DNA of 22,483 bases from DATLYB01 sp964502525 (GTDB lineage: Bacteria; Bacteroidota; Bacteroidia; Chitinophagales; CAIOSU01). The number at the start of each line of letters is the position of its first letter. The first letter of the stretch is position 1. Shown one piece after another: positions 14,366 to 21,702 of this stretch. The notes under the pieces are model-generated. The model ran no database searches. It worked only from the letters and a program-made list of their open reading frames with translations, and had not been told where the DNA came from. The position numbers and the translations under genes were made by a program. The stretch spans positions 1 through 22,483 of the forward strand of contig CAZCXH010000072.1 of the NCBI GenBank assembly GCA_964502525.1. The letters are read 5' to 3'.

Positions 14366-15748
14366 TTGACGCTCATTAAATCCATATCCGGCATTCGCGG
14401 AACGATCGGAGGTAATCCCGGAGAGGCTCTTACTCCAATTGACATAGTGAAGTTCTCATCGGCATTCGGCACCTGGCTGAAGAAAAAATCGAAAAGCCGC
14501 AAAGTGGTGATTGGCAGGGATGGAAGGATGTCGGGCTTAATGGTGAAAAACCTTGTGGCGGGCTCGTTACAGGGCGTAGGAATGAATGTGGTTGATCTTG
14601 ATTTTTCAACTACGCCAACGGTTGAGATGGCGGTCGCTGCGGAAAAGGCGGCTGGCGGCATGGTCATCACAGCGAGCCACAATCCTAAGGAATGGAATGC
14701 GCTGAAGCTTCTGAATGAAAAAGGAGAATTCATTTCGGCAAAAGATGGCGGGGAAGTGCTGCAGATTGCCGCCAGCGAAACTTTTGATTTCGCAAACGTT
14801 GACAGTCTCGGAACATTAGAGCGCAATGACGCCTGCATTGACTTTCATATTGAAAAAATAATGGCGCTGCCTTTGGTTGATGCCAGCGCCATTCGTGAAA
14901 GAAAATTCAGGATCGTTATAGATTGCGTCAATTCAACAGGCGGCATTGCGGTGCCCCGGCTGCTGAAAGCGCTTGGCGTTGAGAACGTGATTAAAATGTA
15001 TTGCGACCCCTCGGGGAAGTTTCCGCACAATCCGGAGCCATTGCCTGAAAACCTTCATGAGATCAGCAAGTCGGTGAAAAAACATAAAGCCGACCTCGGC
15101 ATCGCAGTGGACCCTGATGTTGACCGCCTTTGCTTCGTGATGGAAGACGGGAATATGTTCGGTGAGGAATATACGCTTGTTGCCGTTGCGGATTATGTTC
15201 TGCAGAACCGGAAGGGCAATACGGTAAGCAACCTTTCCTCAACGCGCGCCTTGCGGGACATAACCGAAAAACACAAAGGAAGGCATTATGGCGCTGCCGT
15301 AGGAGAGGTGAACGTGGTGGAAAAAATGAAAATGGTGAATGCGGTGATTGGCGGAGAGGGCAATGGCGGAGTGATTTATCCTGACCTGCATTATGGGAGG
15401 GATGCGCTCGTTGGAATCGCTTTGTTCCTCACGCATCTTGCAAAGGCCAAAAAATCAATATCCATGCTGAGGGCAGGCTATCCTGATTATCACATATCAA
15501 AAAACAAGATTCAGTTATCTGCGGAGGTTAATGTGAATGACATTCTGGTAAAAATGCGGGAACGTTATAAGAACAATCCTCATTCCACCGAAGACGGGCT
15601 GAAGATTGATTTCGATGAAAATTGGGTGCATCTGCGCAAATCCAACACCGAGCCTGTCATCCGCATCTATGCGGAAAGCCGCAGCAAAAGCACGGCTGAT
15701 AACATGGCGAAAAAGATTATCAAGGATATTAAGGAACTCGCTAAATAA
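14366..15748 (+). CDS. glmM: Phosphoglucosamine mutase / phosphomannomutase family phosphohexomutase
   Basis: A 460-residue alpha-D-phosphohexomutase of normal length. The phosphoserine loop TASHNP is at 102-107 (active Ser104), the Mg-binding loop DPDVDR is at 249-254, the sugar-specificity loop GGEGNGG is at 329-335, and the C-terminal phosphate-binding RKSNTEPVIRIYAE is near 425-438. It converts GlcN-6-P to GlcN-1-P for UDP-GlcNAc synthesis, or mannose-6-P to mannose-1-P. The opening SISGIRGTIGG and overall look match the Bacteroidota proteins annotated as phosphoglucosamine mutase, and the presence of the alternative GlmU at 2947-4152 supports that reading, but phosphomannomutase activity is not excluded. 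The start is TTG at 14366; the nearby ATG at 14358 is out of frame and hits a stop after three codons. A candidate promoter lies directly upstream. Confidence 0.9.
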   Translation: MTLIKSISGIRGTIGGNPGEALTPIDIVKFSSAFGTWLKKKSKSRKVVIGRDGRMSGLMVKNLVAGSLQGVGMNVVDLDFSTTPTVEMAVAAEKAAGGMVITASHNPKEWNALKLLNEKGEFISAKDGGEVLQIAASETFDFANVDSLGTLERNDACIDFHIEKIMALPLVDASAIRERKFRIVIDCVNSTGGIAVPRLLKALGVENVIKMYCDPSGKFPHNPEPLPENLHEISKSVKKHKADLGIAVDPDVDRLCFVMEDGNMFGEEYTLVAVADYVLQNRKGNTVSNLSSTRALRDITEKHKGRHYGAAVGEVNVVEKMKMVNAVIGGEGNGGVIYPDLHYGRDALVGIALFLTHLAKAKKSISMLRAGYPDYHISKNKIQLSAEVNVNDILVKMRERYKNNPHSTEDGLKIDFDENWVHLRKSNTEPVIRIYAESRSKSTADNMAKKIIKDIKELAK

Positions 15749-15785
15749 CGGTTAAAGTCTGAGAAGTTGTTAAAAATTAAAAATA

Positions 15786-15867
15786 GAACGCAGATGACGC
15801 TGAAAAACAGGATGACCACGGATAAAACAATCAGCGATTATCTGCGCAATCCGCGTCATCAGCGTTC
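15786..15867. repeat. 82-bp imperfect palindromic intergenic repeat
   Basis: GAACGCAGATGACGC at 15786-15800 and GCGTCATCAGCGTTC at 15853-15867 are inverted copies with 14 of 15 bases matching. The interior continues with CTGCG/CGCAG-type words. It belongs by appearance to the family of GAACGCAGATGACGC palindromes scattered between genes in many Bacteroidota. It is followed by an A/T-rich stretch to about 15925, including an ATTATCA...TGATAAT inverted pair, before the desulfurase start. There is no coding capacity. It may act as a structured RNA element or as a passive repeat. Confidence 0.65.
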
Positions 15868-15970
15868 CATTATCATTATGTTAAGCATGATAATTATAAT
15901 TAATAATTAATGTAATTTAATGACTAATTACCGATTTCCAAATGACGGATGCCTAACATTAAACCATTAA

Positions 15971-17092
15971 ATGAAAATCTACCTCGACAACGCTGCAACA
16001 ACCCCCGTGGCCCCGGAAGTGCTGGAGGCTATGATGCCTTATTTTTCTGAGCGGTTTGGCAATCCGTCATCCATCCACTGGTACGGCAGGGAAACGAAAG
16101 CAGCGATAGAGAGGGCGCGCAAAAGCATCGCACAAATGCTGAATGCCGCCCCAGCGGAGATCATCTTCACTTCGGGTGGAACTGAAACCGCAAATATGGT
16201 GATTCGCGGAGGCGTACATTATTTAGGGGTAACAAGGATGATTACATCGAGAATTGAGCACCACTGCGTGCTGCATACGGCTGAGTCGCTTTTCAGAAGG
16301 TTAAAGGTGGATTACGCATCATTGGATGAAAAGGGCGGCATTGATTATGCCCATCTTGAAAAACTTCTCGGCACCGGTGAAAAAACATTGGTATGCCTCA
16401 TGCATGCCAACAATGAAACCGGCAGCATCACTGACATTGAAAGGGTGGGGGAGTTATGCAAAAAATATGATGCATTCTTTTTTTCCGACACGGTGCAAAC
16501 CATCACCCAGCTTCCTGTTGATCTGCAAAAAGTGAATGTCCATTTTATCTCCGGATCGGCACATAAGTTTCATGGAACTAAGGGTGTTGGTTTCGCCTAC
16601 ATGCGCAGCGATGCGCTGTTGAAGCCGATGCTGCACGGTGGCTCTCAGGAGCGCAACATGCGCGCGGGTACGGAAAATCTCACCGGAATTATTGGAATGG
16701 AAAAGGCGATGAACATCGGCATATCAAGGCTGGAGGAAAACGGAAAACATCTTAAAATATTAAAACGCCATTTGTGGAAGCGGATAAAGGACAATATCCC
16801 CGGTGCGGCAGTGAACGGAGACTTGGATAGCAGCCTGCTGAAAGTGCTCAATGTTTCGTTTCCACCTGGAACTCATGGCGATTATTTGGTTCAGAATCTT
16901 GACATCCACGGTATTGCAGCCTCTGCAGGCAGCGCCTGCGCATCCGGTTCTGTGTCAGGGTCTCATGTGCTGGAGGCGTTGAAAGTTCCATCTGGAAGAA
17001 GCTCCATCCGATTTTCGTTCTCGCGCTATAATACTGTTGAAGAATTGGATGAAGTTATAATGAAATTAAAAGAAATGTTACCGGGGCAATAG
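15971..17092 (+). CDS. Cysteine desulfurase (NifS/IscS family, class V aminotransferase)
   Basis: A 373-residue PLP enzyme that takes sulfur from L-cysteine to a persulfide for Fe-S cluster assembly or tRNA thiolation. It opens YLDNAATTPV at 4-13, followed by RFGNPSSIHWYGR at 28-40. The PLP-stacking histidine is in IEHHCV at 95-100, HANNETG is at 145-151, and the Schiff-base Lys199 is in SGSAHKFHGTKGVGF at 194-208. HGGSQERNMRAGTENL is at 222-237, and the catalytic Cys323 lies in AGSACASGS at 319-327. The C-terminal SIRFSFSRYNT is the family SxRxSxxxxNT pattern. Length and the SACASG loop fit the group I (NifS/IscS) type. No iscU, iscA or suf genes are nearby, so whether it is the housekeeping IscS or a dedicated donor is open. 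It is probably transcribed alone: a repeat-filled 222-nt gap lies upstream and a terminator overlaps its stop codon. Confidence 0.95.
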   Translation: MKIYLDNAATTPVAPEVLEAMMPYFSERFGNPSSIHWYGRETKAAIERARKSIAQMLNAAPAEIIFTSGGTETANMVIRGGVHYLGVTRMITSRIEHHCVLHTAESLFRRLKVDYASLDEKGGIDYAHLEKLLGTGEKTLVCLMHANNETGSITDIERVGELCKKYDAFFFSDTVQTITQLPVDLQKVNVHFISGSAHKFHGTKGVGFAYMRSDALLKPMLHGGSQERNMRAGTENLTGIIGMEKAMNIGISRLEENGKHLKILKRHLWKRIKDNIPGAAVNGDLDSSLLKVLNVSFPPGTHGDYLVQNLDIHGIAASAGSACASGSVSGSHVLEALKVPSGRSSIRFSFSRYNTVEELDEVIMKLKEMLPGQ

Positions 17093-17106
17093 TCCGGTAG
17101 TTTTTT
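17079..17106 (+). terminator. Rho-independent terminator overlapping the desulfurase stop codon
   Basis: TACCGG at 17079-17084 pairs with CCGGTA at 17094-17099 across a 9-nt loop. One more G-U pair is possible at the base, and a run of six T follows at 17101-17106. The stop codon TAG (17090-17092) lies in the loop, so termination would be very tight to the gene end. The stem is short but GC-rich. Confidence 0.5.
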
Positions 17107-17177
17107 ACATCAGGCTAAAAGCCCCTACCCGCGAAAAATAACAAACTGTTGGTCGAAATAATCCTGATGTATTTGAC

Positions 17178-17272
17178 TATAGGGCAGTTCTAAGAATTGA
17201 ATAACTTACTCCCTCTTCACATGGAGAGGGTTGGGTGAGACGTAAAAAGAACAATTTTATAACTGCCCTATA
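17178..17272. repeat. 95-bp MITE-like inverted-repeat element
   Basis: TATAGGGCAGTT at 17178-17189 and AACTGCCCTATA at 17261-17272 are perfect 12-bp inverted repeats, and the similarity continues inward to about 22 bp with one mismatch and one gap (TAAGAATTG versus TAAAATTG). Between them lies a hairpin CTCCCTCTTCACATGGAGAGGG followed by TTGGGTGAGAC, the same wording as other intergenic hairpins in this window. The right terminal repeat contains the stop codon of the adjacent minus-strand gene. There is no coding capacity. A non-autonomous transposed element is the natural reading, but no target duplication is obvious. Confidence 0.6.
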
Positions 17273-17564
17273 CAAGCTCCACATCCACAATCCTGTGAAT
17301 AGGGATGGTAGAGCCTTTTTTCAGGATGATGCTTTCCTGAGTGGTTGCCCAGATGGAGGTTACAACACGTTTCAACCCGTTCATGTCTTCAAACAATATT
17401 GAAACTTTCGAGTGTTCAATATTGCCGATGGCAGTTGCATTCTCTAATTTGATCATCCGGATTTTACGGTCTTCTTCTGTGGTCAAGACATCTTCCTTCG
17501 GAAAATGGAGATACGGAATAATCTCCTTGTCAAGGTTGGCGGGAATGCTGGTGCGGGCGTCCAT
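17268..17564 (-). CDS. Small conserved Bacteroidota protein of unknown function
   Basis: A 98-residue soluble protein without signal peptide or membrane segment. The core reads RKIRMIKLENATAIGNIEHS, then a beta-rich half (KVSILFEDMNG, RVVTSIWATTQESIILKKGS) ending IPIHRIVDVELV. I recognise this layout (a basic helix, NLEH/NIEH, an IWATT-like strand, then GSxIPIHRI) from widely distributed, uncharacterised small Bacteroidota proteins; no function is known to me. The small beta-barrel look with a basic patch would fit nucleic acid binding, but this is speculation. It has its own ATG at 17564. The stop codon TAG and the last Val codon fall within the terminal inverted repeat of the 95-bp element at 17178-17272, so the original C-terminus may have been altered when that element arrived. 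Confidence 0.75.
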   Translation of the reverse strand: MDARTSIPANLDKEIIPYLHFPKEDVLTTEEDRKIRMIKLENATAIGNIEHSKVSILFEDMNGLKRVVTSIWATTQESIILKKGSTIPIHRIVDVELV

Positions 17565-17915
17565 GAAACCTGATTTTAGAGTTAAGTTAGGAAATTCCTC
17601 CGGAAGTTAAAAATCGCTGCAAAAAAAAATTGTGTCCTTGGTAACAAGGGTGCACGACAAATTCAAAGACCGCGCCTGCAGTAAAACAATCAGCCTAACT
17701 TATTCTTTCAAATAAATCAGCCCGGACTCCTCCGGTCTCTCGGACGGGGGTGAGGCTGGATAAAAGGCAGGAGTTAGATGGAATTTTTGCTGAAGTCGTC
17801 CTGAGTTTATCGAGGGATGGTGCAGCCAACACCACCCTTCGACTACGCTCAGGGTGACGACTTGTGCTTCCGGCTTCCGGAGCGAAGCGAAAATTTGTCG
17901 TGCGCCCTGTAACAG
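17565..17915. other. Gene-free region filled by repeats
   Basis: No coding sequence is visible in these 351 nt. Bases 17565-17640 are the upstream region of the 98-residue protein and include a run of nine A near 17623-17631. The remainder is taken up by the inverted-repeat-bounded block 17641-17913, which is described separately. No TAnnTTTG element is seen upstream of the small gene. Confidence 0.5.
17641..17913. repeat. 273-bp inverted-repeat-bounded intergenic block with internal hairpins
   Basis: The ends are inverted copies: GCACGACAAATT at 17652-17663 against AATTTGTCGTGC at 17892-17903, extended outward to 17641 and 17913 by GTAACAAGGGT versus the complement of GCCCTGTAAC, with two mismatches and one gap. 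Inside are a CCTCCGG...CGGACGGGGGTGAGGCT hairpin at about 17729-17758 and a 71-nt imperfect hairpin at 17793-17863 (AAGTCGTCCTGAG... against ...CTCAGGGTGACGACTT). The latter is of the CCCTTCGACTACGCTCAGGGTGACG type that is scattered in many bacterial genomes. The block stops 3 nt before the cytochrome stop codon. It looks like nested repeats rather than a gene. Confidence 0.55.
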
Positions 17916-19019
17916 CTAATTCGCAACCGGCTCCTTCATTTCCCTGATCCACTGCTCCACAATTCTGACGCCTTCTTCGTGCATCAGTTTTCTCTCCATC
18001 TCCGGCATCATCACACCGGGATCGAGCGATTTCATCCGAAAAACGGTGATGGATTCTTCCGGCTTGCCGGGAACCACATCGTAGAGATTGATGCCTGAAC
18101 CGCGCCCGGCAGAGACAGGAGATTTGTAAACACCAAGGCGCGTGGGATCGGTTTCATGGATGTCAAGGAACAATCCTGATGTATTGGCTGGTCCCAGCGC
18201 GCTGTGGCAATGCGCGCAGTTGATGTCGAGATAAGCGCGGGCGCGTTCTTCCACTGTTCCGTCAATTTCATCTTCCCAATCAGGCGCCTCCGGACATGCG
18301 GAAATATCTTCCGGAAGGCCGGCAAGAATTCCGGCATCGCGCCATTTCAACAATTGATTGGTCTTAAAATCTGAATATGCAAATTCTCGGTTTAATTGCC
18401 GGGCTGATGGTCCGATGGGAGTCATTTTCTCCCCCTTAATATGGCATCCCTTGCACTGATTAACATTAGGAATTGAATACATGATTTTTTTTACGCTGCC
18501 ATCGCCATGTACCCATGAAATCTCTTTTCTTCCTCCCGCCACATCAAGGATTGCTTCGGTTTGCTCGTCATTCCAGATGTAGGGCAGCGCTTTCCATCCT
18601 TTTTCTTTGTGTATAAGCAAGCGCGTCTCCATGATTTTGCGCCCTTTCGTTTCATCACGAAAATCATTTGGATAGTAGAAATTTTTTATCAGCACGGTTC
18701 CAACAGGGAAATCTAATACGCTGTGATTGTTATAAACCGCTTTCTGCCCGGCCGGAATTTTCACAAAACGCGCTTTGTGAGCGTAATCGGAAAACAAAGG
18801 GGTATTGAGATCATACGGAATGATGCCATCGGCCGGAATAAGATCGGACATTTTTCCCTGAAAGAAATTGTATTCAGATAGTTTTTCAAGCCCGAAATCC
18901 GAAATTACAGGTGCCGCTTGTTGTGGGGCTTCGGTTGTGCCGCTTTGTTGGGTGCAACCGTAATAAAGCACGGAAAATAATGCTGCCGCTGCCAGCAGAC
19001 GCTTGCCTGACGATTTCAT
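17916..19019 (-). CDS. Diheme c-type cytochrome lipoprotein (SO2930 / TIGR03806-like)
   Basis: A 367-residue protein with a lipoprotein signal (MKSSGKRLLA, hydrophobic core, YYGC with lipidated Cys22). Two heme c attachment sites are visible: CKGCH at 189-193 and CAHCH at 268-272. PGVMMPEM near residue 325 offers methionine axial ligands. After the signal comes a low-complexity Thr/Ala/Gln linker and the family-like block GIIPYDLNTPLFSDYA at 65-80. The layout and length match the SO2930-type diheme cytochromes (TIGR03806), which occur next to parallel beta-helix proteins of the TIGR03805 type, exactly as here. The role is unknown; electron transfer at the periplasmic or outer membrane face is the safe statement. 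It is the second gene of the pair, starting 22 nt after the beta-helix gene. An inverted-repeat block begins 3 nt past its stop. Confidence 0.88.
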   Translation of the reverse strand: MKSSGKRLLAAAALFSVLYYGCTQQSGTTEAPQQAAPVISDFGLEKLSEYNFFQGKMSDLIPADGIIPYDLNTPLFSDYAHKARFVKIPAGQKAVYNNHSVLDFPVGTVLIKNFYYPNDFRDETKGRKIMETRLLIHKEKGWKALPYIWNDEQTEAILDVAGGRKEISWVHGDGSVKKIMYSIPNVNQCKGCHIKGEKMTPIGPSARQLNREFAYSDFKTNQLLKWRDAGILAGLPEDISACPEAPDWEDEIDGTVEERARAYLDINCAHCHSALGPANTSGLFLDIHETDPTRLGVYKSPVSAGRGSGINLYDVVPGKPEESITVFRMKSLDPGVMMPEMERKLMHEEGVRIVEQWIREMKEPVAN

Positions 19020-19041
19020 TGAACTGTGCGGTGCATGAGGG

Positions 19042-20250
19042 TCACAAAGCTAATACCACAGGAGGAATTCGGGTTCCTTCGCAATCGTATTCCGGAGAGT
19101 TGATTTGGATATTTTTGAAATCATTGGGCGCATCCGCCATCACGAATTTTGCGTTTTTATTATTTCTCACGCAGATGCGGTATTCAGGCTTGTACTTTCC
19201 ATCATCGCCAGCAAAATTGGGATCAAGGAACCCGTCATAGACAATGTCGGGAGCGCTGAACCAAAATCTGAGGAACAGCAATTTCCCCAATTCATACGAG
19301 AGCGCCGGTATCAGCCAGAATCTTTTTTTGTAATGATTGTCATGAATGGAAATGGCCTTCGGATACGGATCGAAACCGGGATCATTGTGCGGCTTCTTCA
19401 CCATCTTGTAGCTGGTGATGGCAGTGCCAATTGTCTTGTTATTGAAAATACGGTTATTGAACACCTCCACATTATCCGTAGCAAGGATCATGACCCCGGT
19501 GCCCGGAGGCACTTCATGCACGATATTCCCTTCGGGAGCGAAGTTGCGGTAATTGTTTTTCCAAACGGTGTTGTCATAAATGCGCACCGAACTTCCGCTC
19601 TGCGTGAGTTCAGGCATGTCGAAAATTAAAATTCCGCCCGTGTTGCAATGCGCGTAGTTGTGGTAAACGTCAGCGCGGATGCAGTTTTCAATTTCGATTC
19701 CCGCAACATTGTGGAATGCCTCGCTGTTGCGCACGATCACATCGCGTGACTGCCCGACATAAATTCCTGCATCGGAAGCCCCAATGGCAATGCATGATTC
19801 AATCAGTACGCTGTCGCAGTCAACGGGGTAAAAGGCGTACGAGCCGTTGGTTTCCTTTGGCTCCCCGGTCCATTCCGCCCGCACGTTTTTAAATACGAGG
19901 TTTTTCACTTTCTGCACCTTGATGCAGTCACCCTTGCTGTCCTGAATGGTGAAATCCTGCAGCCGTATATTTTCACAGTTGGTGATCTTCAGGCCTTCAG
20001 CGCCCTCCTGCTGTCCTTTGAATGAAAGAAAAGTTTTATCTCTTCCAGCGCCTTTGATGACAATATCCTTTCTGTCGTCCATCGTAAGGCTGGCAGTGAA
20101 TTTGAAATTTCCTTCCGGCACCTTGATGGTATCGCCATCTTGCGAGAGGATAAGTTGGGTTTGCAATTGCTTTTCAATATCCCGGTAAGTGATATTTTCC
20201 TTGCATCCGGAAAGCAACACAACACACAAAAACAAAATCGCACATTTCAA
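19042..20250 (-). CDS. Parallel beta-helix repeat lipoprotein (TIGR03805-like)
   Basis: A 402-residue protein starting at TTG 20250, which gives a lipoprotein signal MKCAILFLCVVLLSGCK with Cys16 as the lipidated residue; no ATG in frame gives one. Residues about 40-290 are successive rungs of a right-handed beta-helix: IVIKGAG, LKITNCENIRLQDFTI, VLIESCIAIGASDAGIYV, VIVRNSEAFHNVAGIEIE, ADVYHNYAHCNTGGILIF, VEVFNNRIFNNKT. The N-terminal segment GDTIKVPEGNFKF is the usual capping start of such periplasmic copper-binding/NosD-like or pectate-lyase-like helices. The C-terminal about 100 residues are outside the helix. Neighbour and order (beta-helix gene, then diheme cytochrome) match the TIGR03805/TIGR03806 gene pair. 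Carbohydrate binding or cleavage, or organisation of a redox partner, are possible; no catalytic site can be named. Confidence 0.87.
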   Translation of the reverse strand: MKCAILFLCVVLLSGCKENITYRDIEKQLQTQLILSQDGDTIKVPEGNFKFTASLTMDDRKDIVIKGAGRDKTFLSFKGQQEGAEGLKITNCENIRLQDFTIQDSKGDCIKVQKVKNLVFKNVRAEWTGEPKETNGSYAFYPVDCDSVLIESCIAIGASDAGIYVGQSRDVIVRNSEAFHNVAGIEIENCIRADVYHNYAHCNTGGILIFDMPELTQSGSSVRIYDNTVWKNNYRNFAPEGNIVHEVPPGTGVMILATDNVEVFNNRIFNNKTIGTAITSYKMVKKPHNDPGFDPYPKAISIHDNHYKKRFWLIPALSYELGKLLFLRFWFSAPDIVYDGFLDPNFAGDDGKYKPEYRICVRNNKNAKFVMADAPNDFKNIQINSPEYDCEGTRIPPVVLAL

Positions 20251-20564
20251 GGTTGAGGGCTTTTAGAAGTTTGTGCAATGATACAAAAATCAATGACAGA
20301 GATTAGCATTGGTTTTCTGACGGCACACACTAAATTGTCGCCCTCCGAAATCGTCTCTCCTCATCCCTCTCCGAAGGAGAGCGTGCCCAAGATGCATCAT
20401 TTATCCAAACCAGCAAGAAATTGAGATCGAAGTTGCATTTGTTCTTCAGCGCTACACCGTTTGGATTCCCCTCTCCAAATGGAGAGAGGGCGGGGATGAG
20501 GCTAAATAAGGTGCGACAATTTGGTATGCACCTTTTTCCTACTTATTGTTAAACTTACAACGCT
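20251..20564. other. Gene-free divergent region, mostly a repeat element
   Basis: This 314-nt gap separates the beta-helix operon (-) from the glycosyltransferase (+). Bases 20251-20321 should hold the minus-strand promoter; I see a TTTTTG about 40 nt upstream of the TTG start but no full TAnnTTTG. Bases 20322-20532 are the inverted-repeat-bounded element. Bases 20533-20564 are T-rich and lead into the glycosyltransferase start. Confidence 0.5.
20322..20532. repeat. 211-bp inverted-repeat-bounded intergenic element
   Basis: The left end 20322-20340 and the right end 20514-20532 are inverted 19-nt copies matching at about 15 positions (GGCACACACTAAATTGTCG against the complement of CGACAATTTGGTATGCACC). 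Just inside each end is a small hairpin: CTCTCC-GAA-GGAGAG at 20367-20381 on the left and CTCTCC-AAAT-GGAGAG at 20471-20486 on the right, each accompanied by CCTCATCCC-type wording pointing outward. The element therefore looks like two related units arranged head to head. The right-end 21-mer (20512-20532) recurs exactly at 33-53. There is no coding capacity. Confidence 0.6.
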
Positions 20565-21689
20565 TTGTCCCGGCATCTTCACATCATCTCTTTCAATGTC
20601 CCTTATCCGCCCGATTACGGTGGCGTGATTGATGTTTTCTATAAGATCAAAGCGCTGCATGAGGAGGGCGTGAAGGTGCATCTGCATACGTATCATTACG
20701 GCAGAGAGGAATCGGCAGAGTTGACCACGATATGCGCCAGCGTCAGGTATTATCAGAGGAAGAAGTTTTACCAGGCTATCTACAGCAGCGTGCCGTACAT
20801 TGTAGGCACAAGGCAGAGCGATGATTTGCTTTCATGTCTGATGGAAGATAATCATCCTGTGCTTTTTGAAGGGCTGCACACCTGCTTTTACCTCAACCAT
20901 CCAGCGCTAAAACACCGCTTCAAGATGGTGAGGATGCACAACATCGAGTGGGATTATTACAACAGCCTGGGCAAAGCGGAGCGCAATTTTTTCCGCAAGT
21001 TTTATTTGTATGCGGAATCGCGCAAGCTGAAAGGGTTTGAAGACATTCTGGGCCATGCGAATGCCATTCTTGCCATTTCCCCGGCAGACACTGATTATCT
21101 GAATAAGAAATTCGGCAACGCGCATTATGTTCCCGCCTTTCATCCTTTCTCGAATGTAAAATCCAAAACGGGTAAGGGCGAGTTTGCGATTTATCACGGG
21201 AACCTGAGCGTAGCGGAAAATAACCAGGCGGCATTTTATCTCATCCACAAAGTGTTTGATGATATTGATTTTCCGTTCATCATTGCTGGAAAAGAACCGC
21301 TGGACAGCTTGAAAAAAGAAGTTGCAAAAAATGGAAGGATTAAGCTAATTCCTAATCCTTACGATGAACACATGCAGAAGATGATTGCCGATGCTCATAT
21401 TAACGTGCTGCCCACGTTTCAGCCAACGGGCATCAAGCTGAAATTATTGAACGCTCTGTTCAACGGACGTTTTTGTATTGTAAATTCCCAAATGGTGCAG
21501 CAGACGGGGTTGGAAGAACTGTGCGTTGTTGCGGATTCTGCCGAAGAAGTAAAAAGCGTTATAAGAAAGCTGGTTGACGAACCATTTACGGAAACCGAAA
21601 TTCAAAAAAGGGAGAAATTGCTTTCGGAAAAGTTTTCAAACCGGTCGAATGTGAGAAGGATGTTGGGGGTAGTATCATTCAGGACTTGA
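20565..21689 (+). CDS. GT4-type glycosyltransferase
   Basis: A 374-residue cytoplasmic GT-B fold glycosyltransferase, probably acting in exopolysaccharide, O-antigen or lipid glycosylation. The N-terminal half starts with a strand (HLHIISFNV) and PYPPDYGGVIDV at 13-24, the glycine-rich acceptor-side loop of GT4 enzymes. The linker contains FAIYHGNLSVAENNQAA, the start of the nucleotide-sugar-binding half. TFQPTGIKLKLLNALFNG at about 284-301 occupies the place of the EX7E donor-binding motif, with Thr-Gly-Ile-Lys-Leu-Lys as in the Bacteroidota subfamily with GIKxKLLxAL. The donor sugar cannot be read. The start is TTG at 20565; the next in-frame methionine is inside the domain. It stands alone, 32 nt downstream of an inverted-repeat element and followed by a hairpin terminator. 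Confidence 0.85.
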   Translation: MSRHLHIISFNVPYPPDYGGVIDVFYKIKALHEEGVKVHLHTYHYGREESAELTTICASVRYYQRKKFYQAIYSSVPYIVGTRQSDDLLSCLMEDNHPVLFEGLHTCFYLNHPALKHRFKMVRMHNIEWDYYNSLGKAERNFFRKFYLYAESRKLKGFEDILGHANAILAISPADTDYLNKKFGNAHYVPAFHPFSNVKSKTGKGEFAIYHGNLSVAENNQAAFYLIHKVFDDIDFPFIIAGKEPLDSLKKEVAKNGRIKLIPNPYDEHMQKMIADAHINVLPTFQPTGIKLKLLNALFNGRFCIVNSQMVQQTGLEELCVVADSAEEVKSVIRKLVDEPFTETEIQKREKLLSEKFSNRSNVRRMLGVVSFRT

Positions 21690-21702
21690 AGCAAGCCTAA
21701 AT

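Noticed and set aside
19105..19629. 174-codon plus-strand frame antisense to the beta-helix gene
   Set aside because: It is opposite to a gene with a lipobox and regular beta-helix rungs; no motif and no plausible start context.
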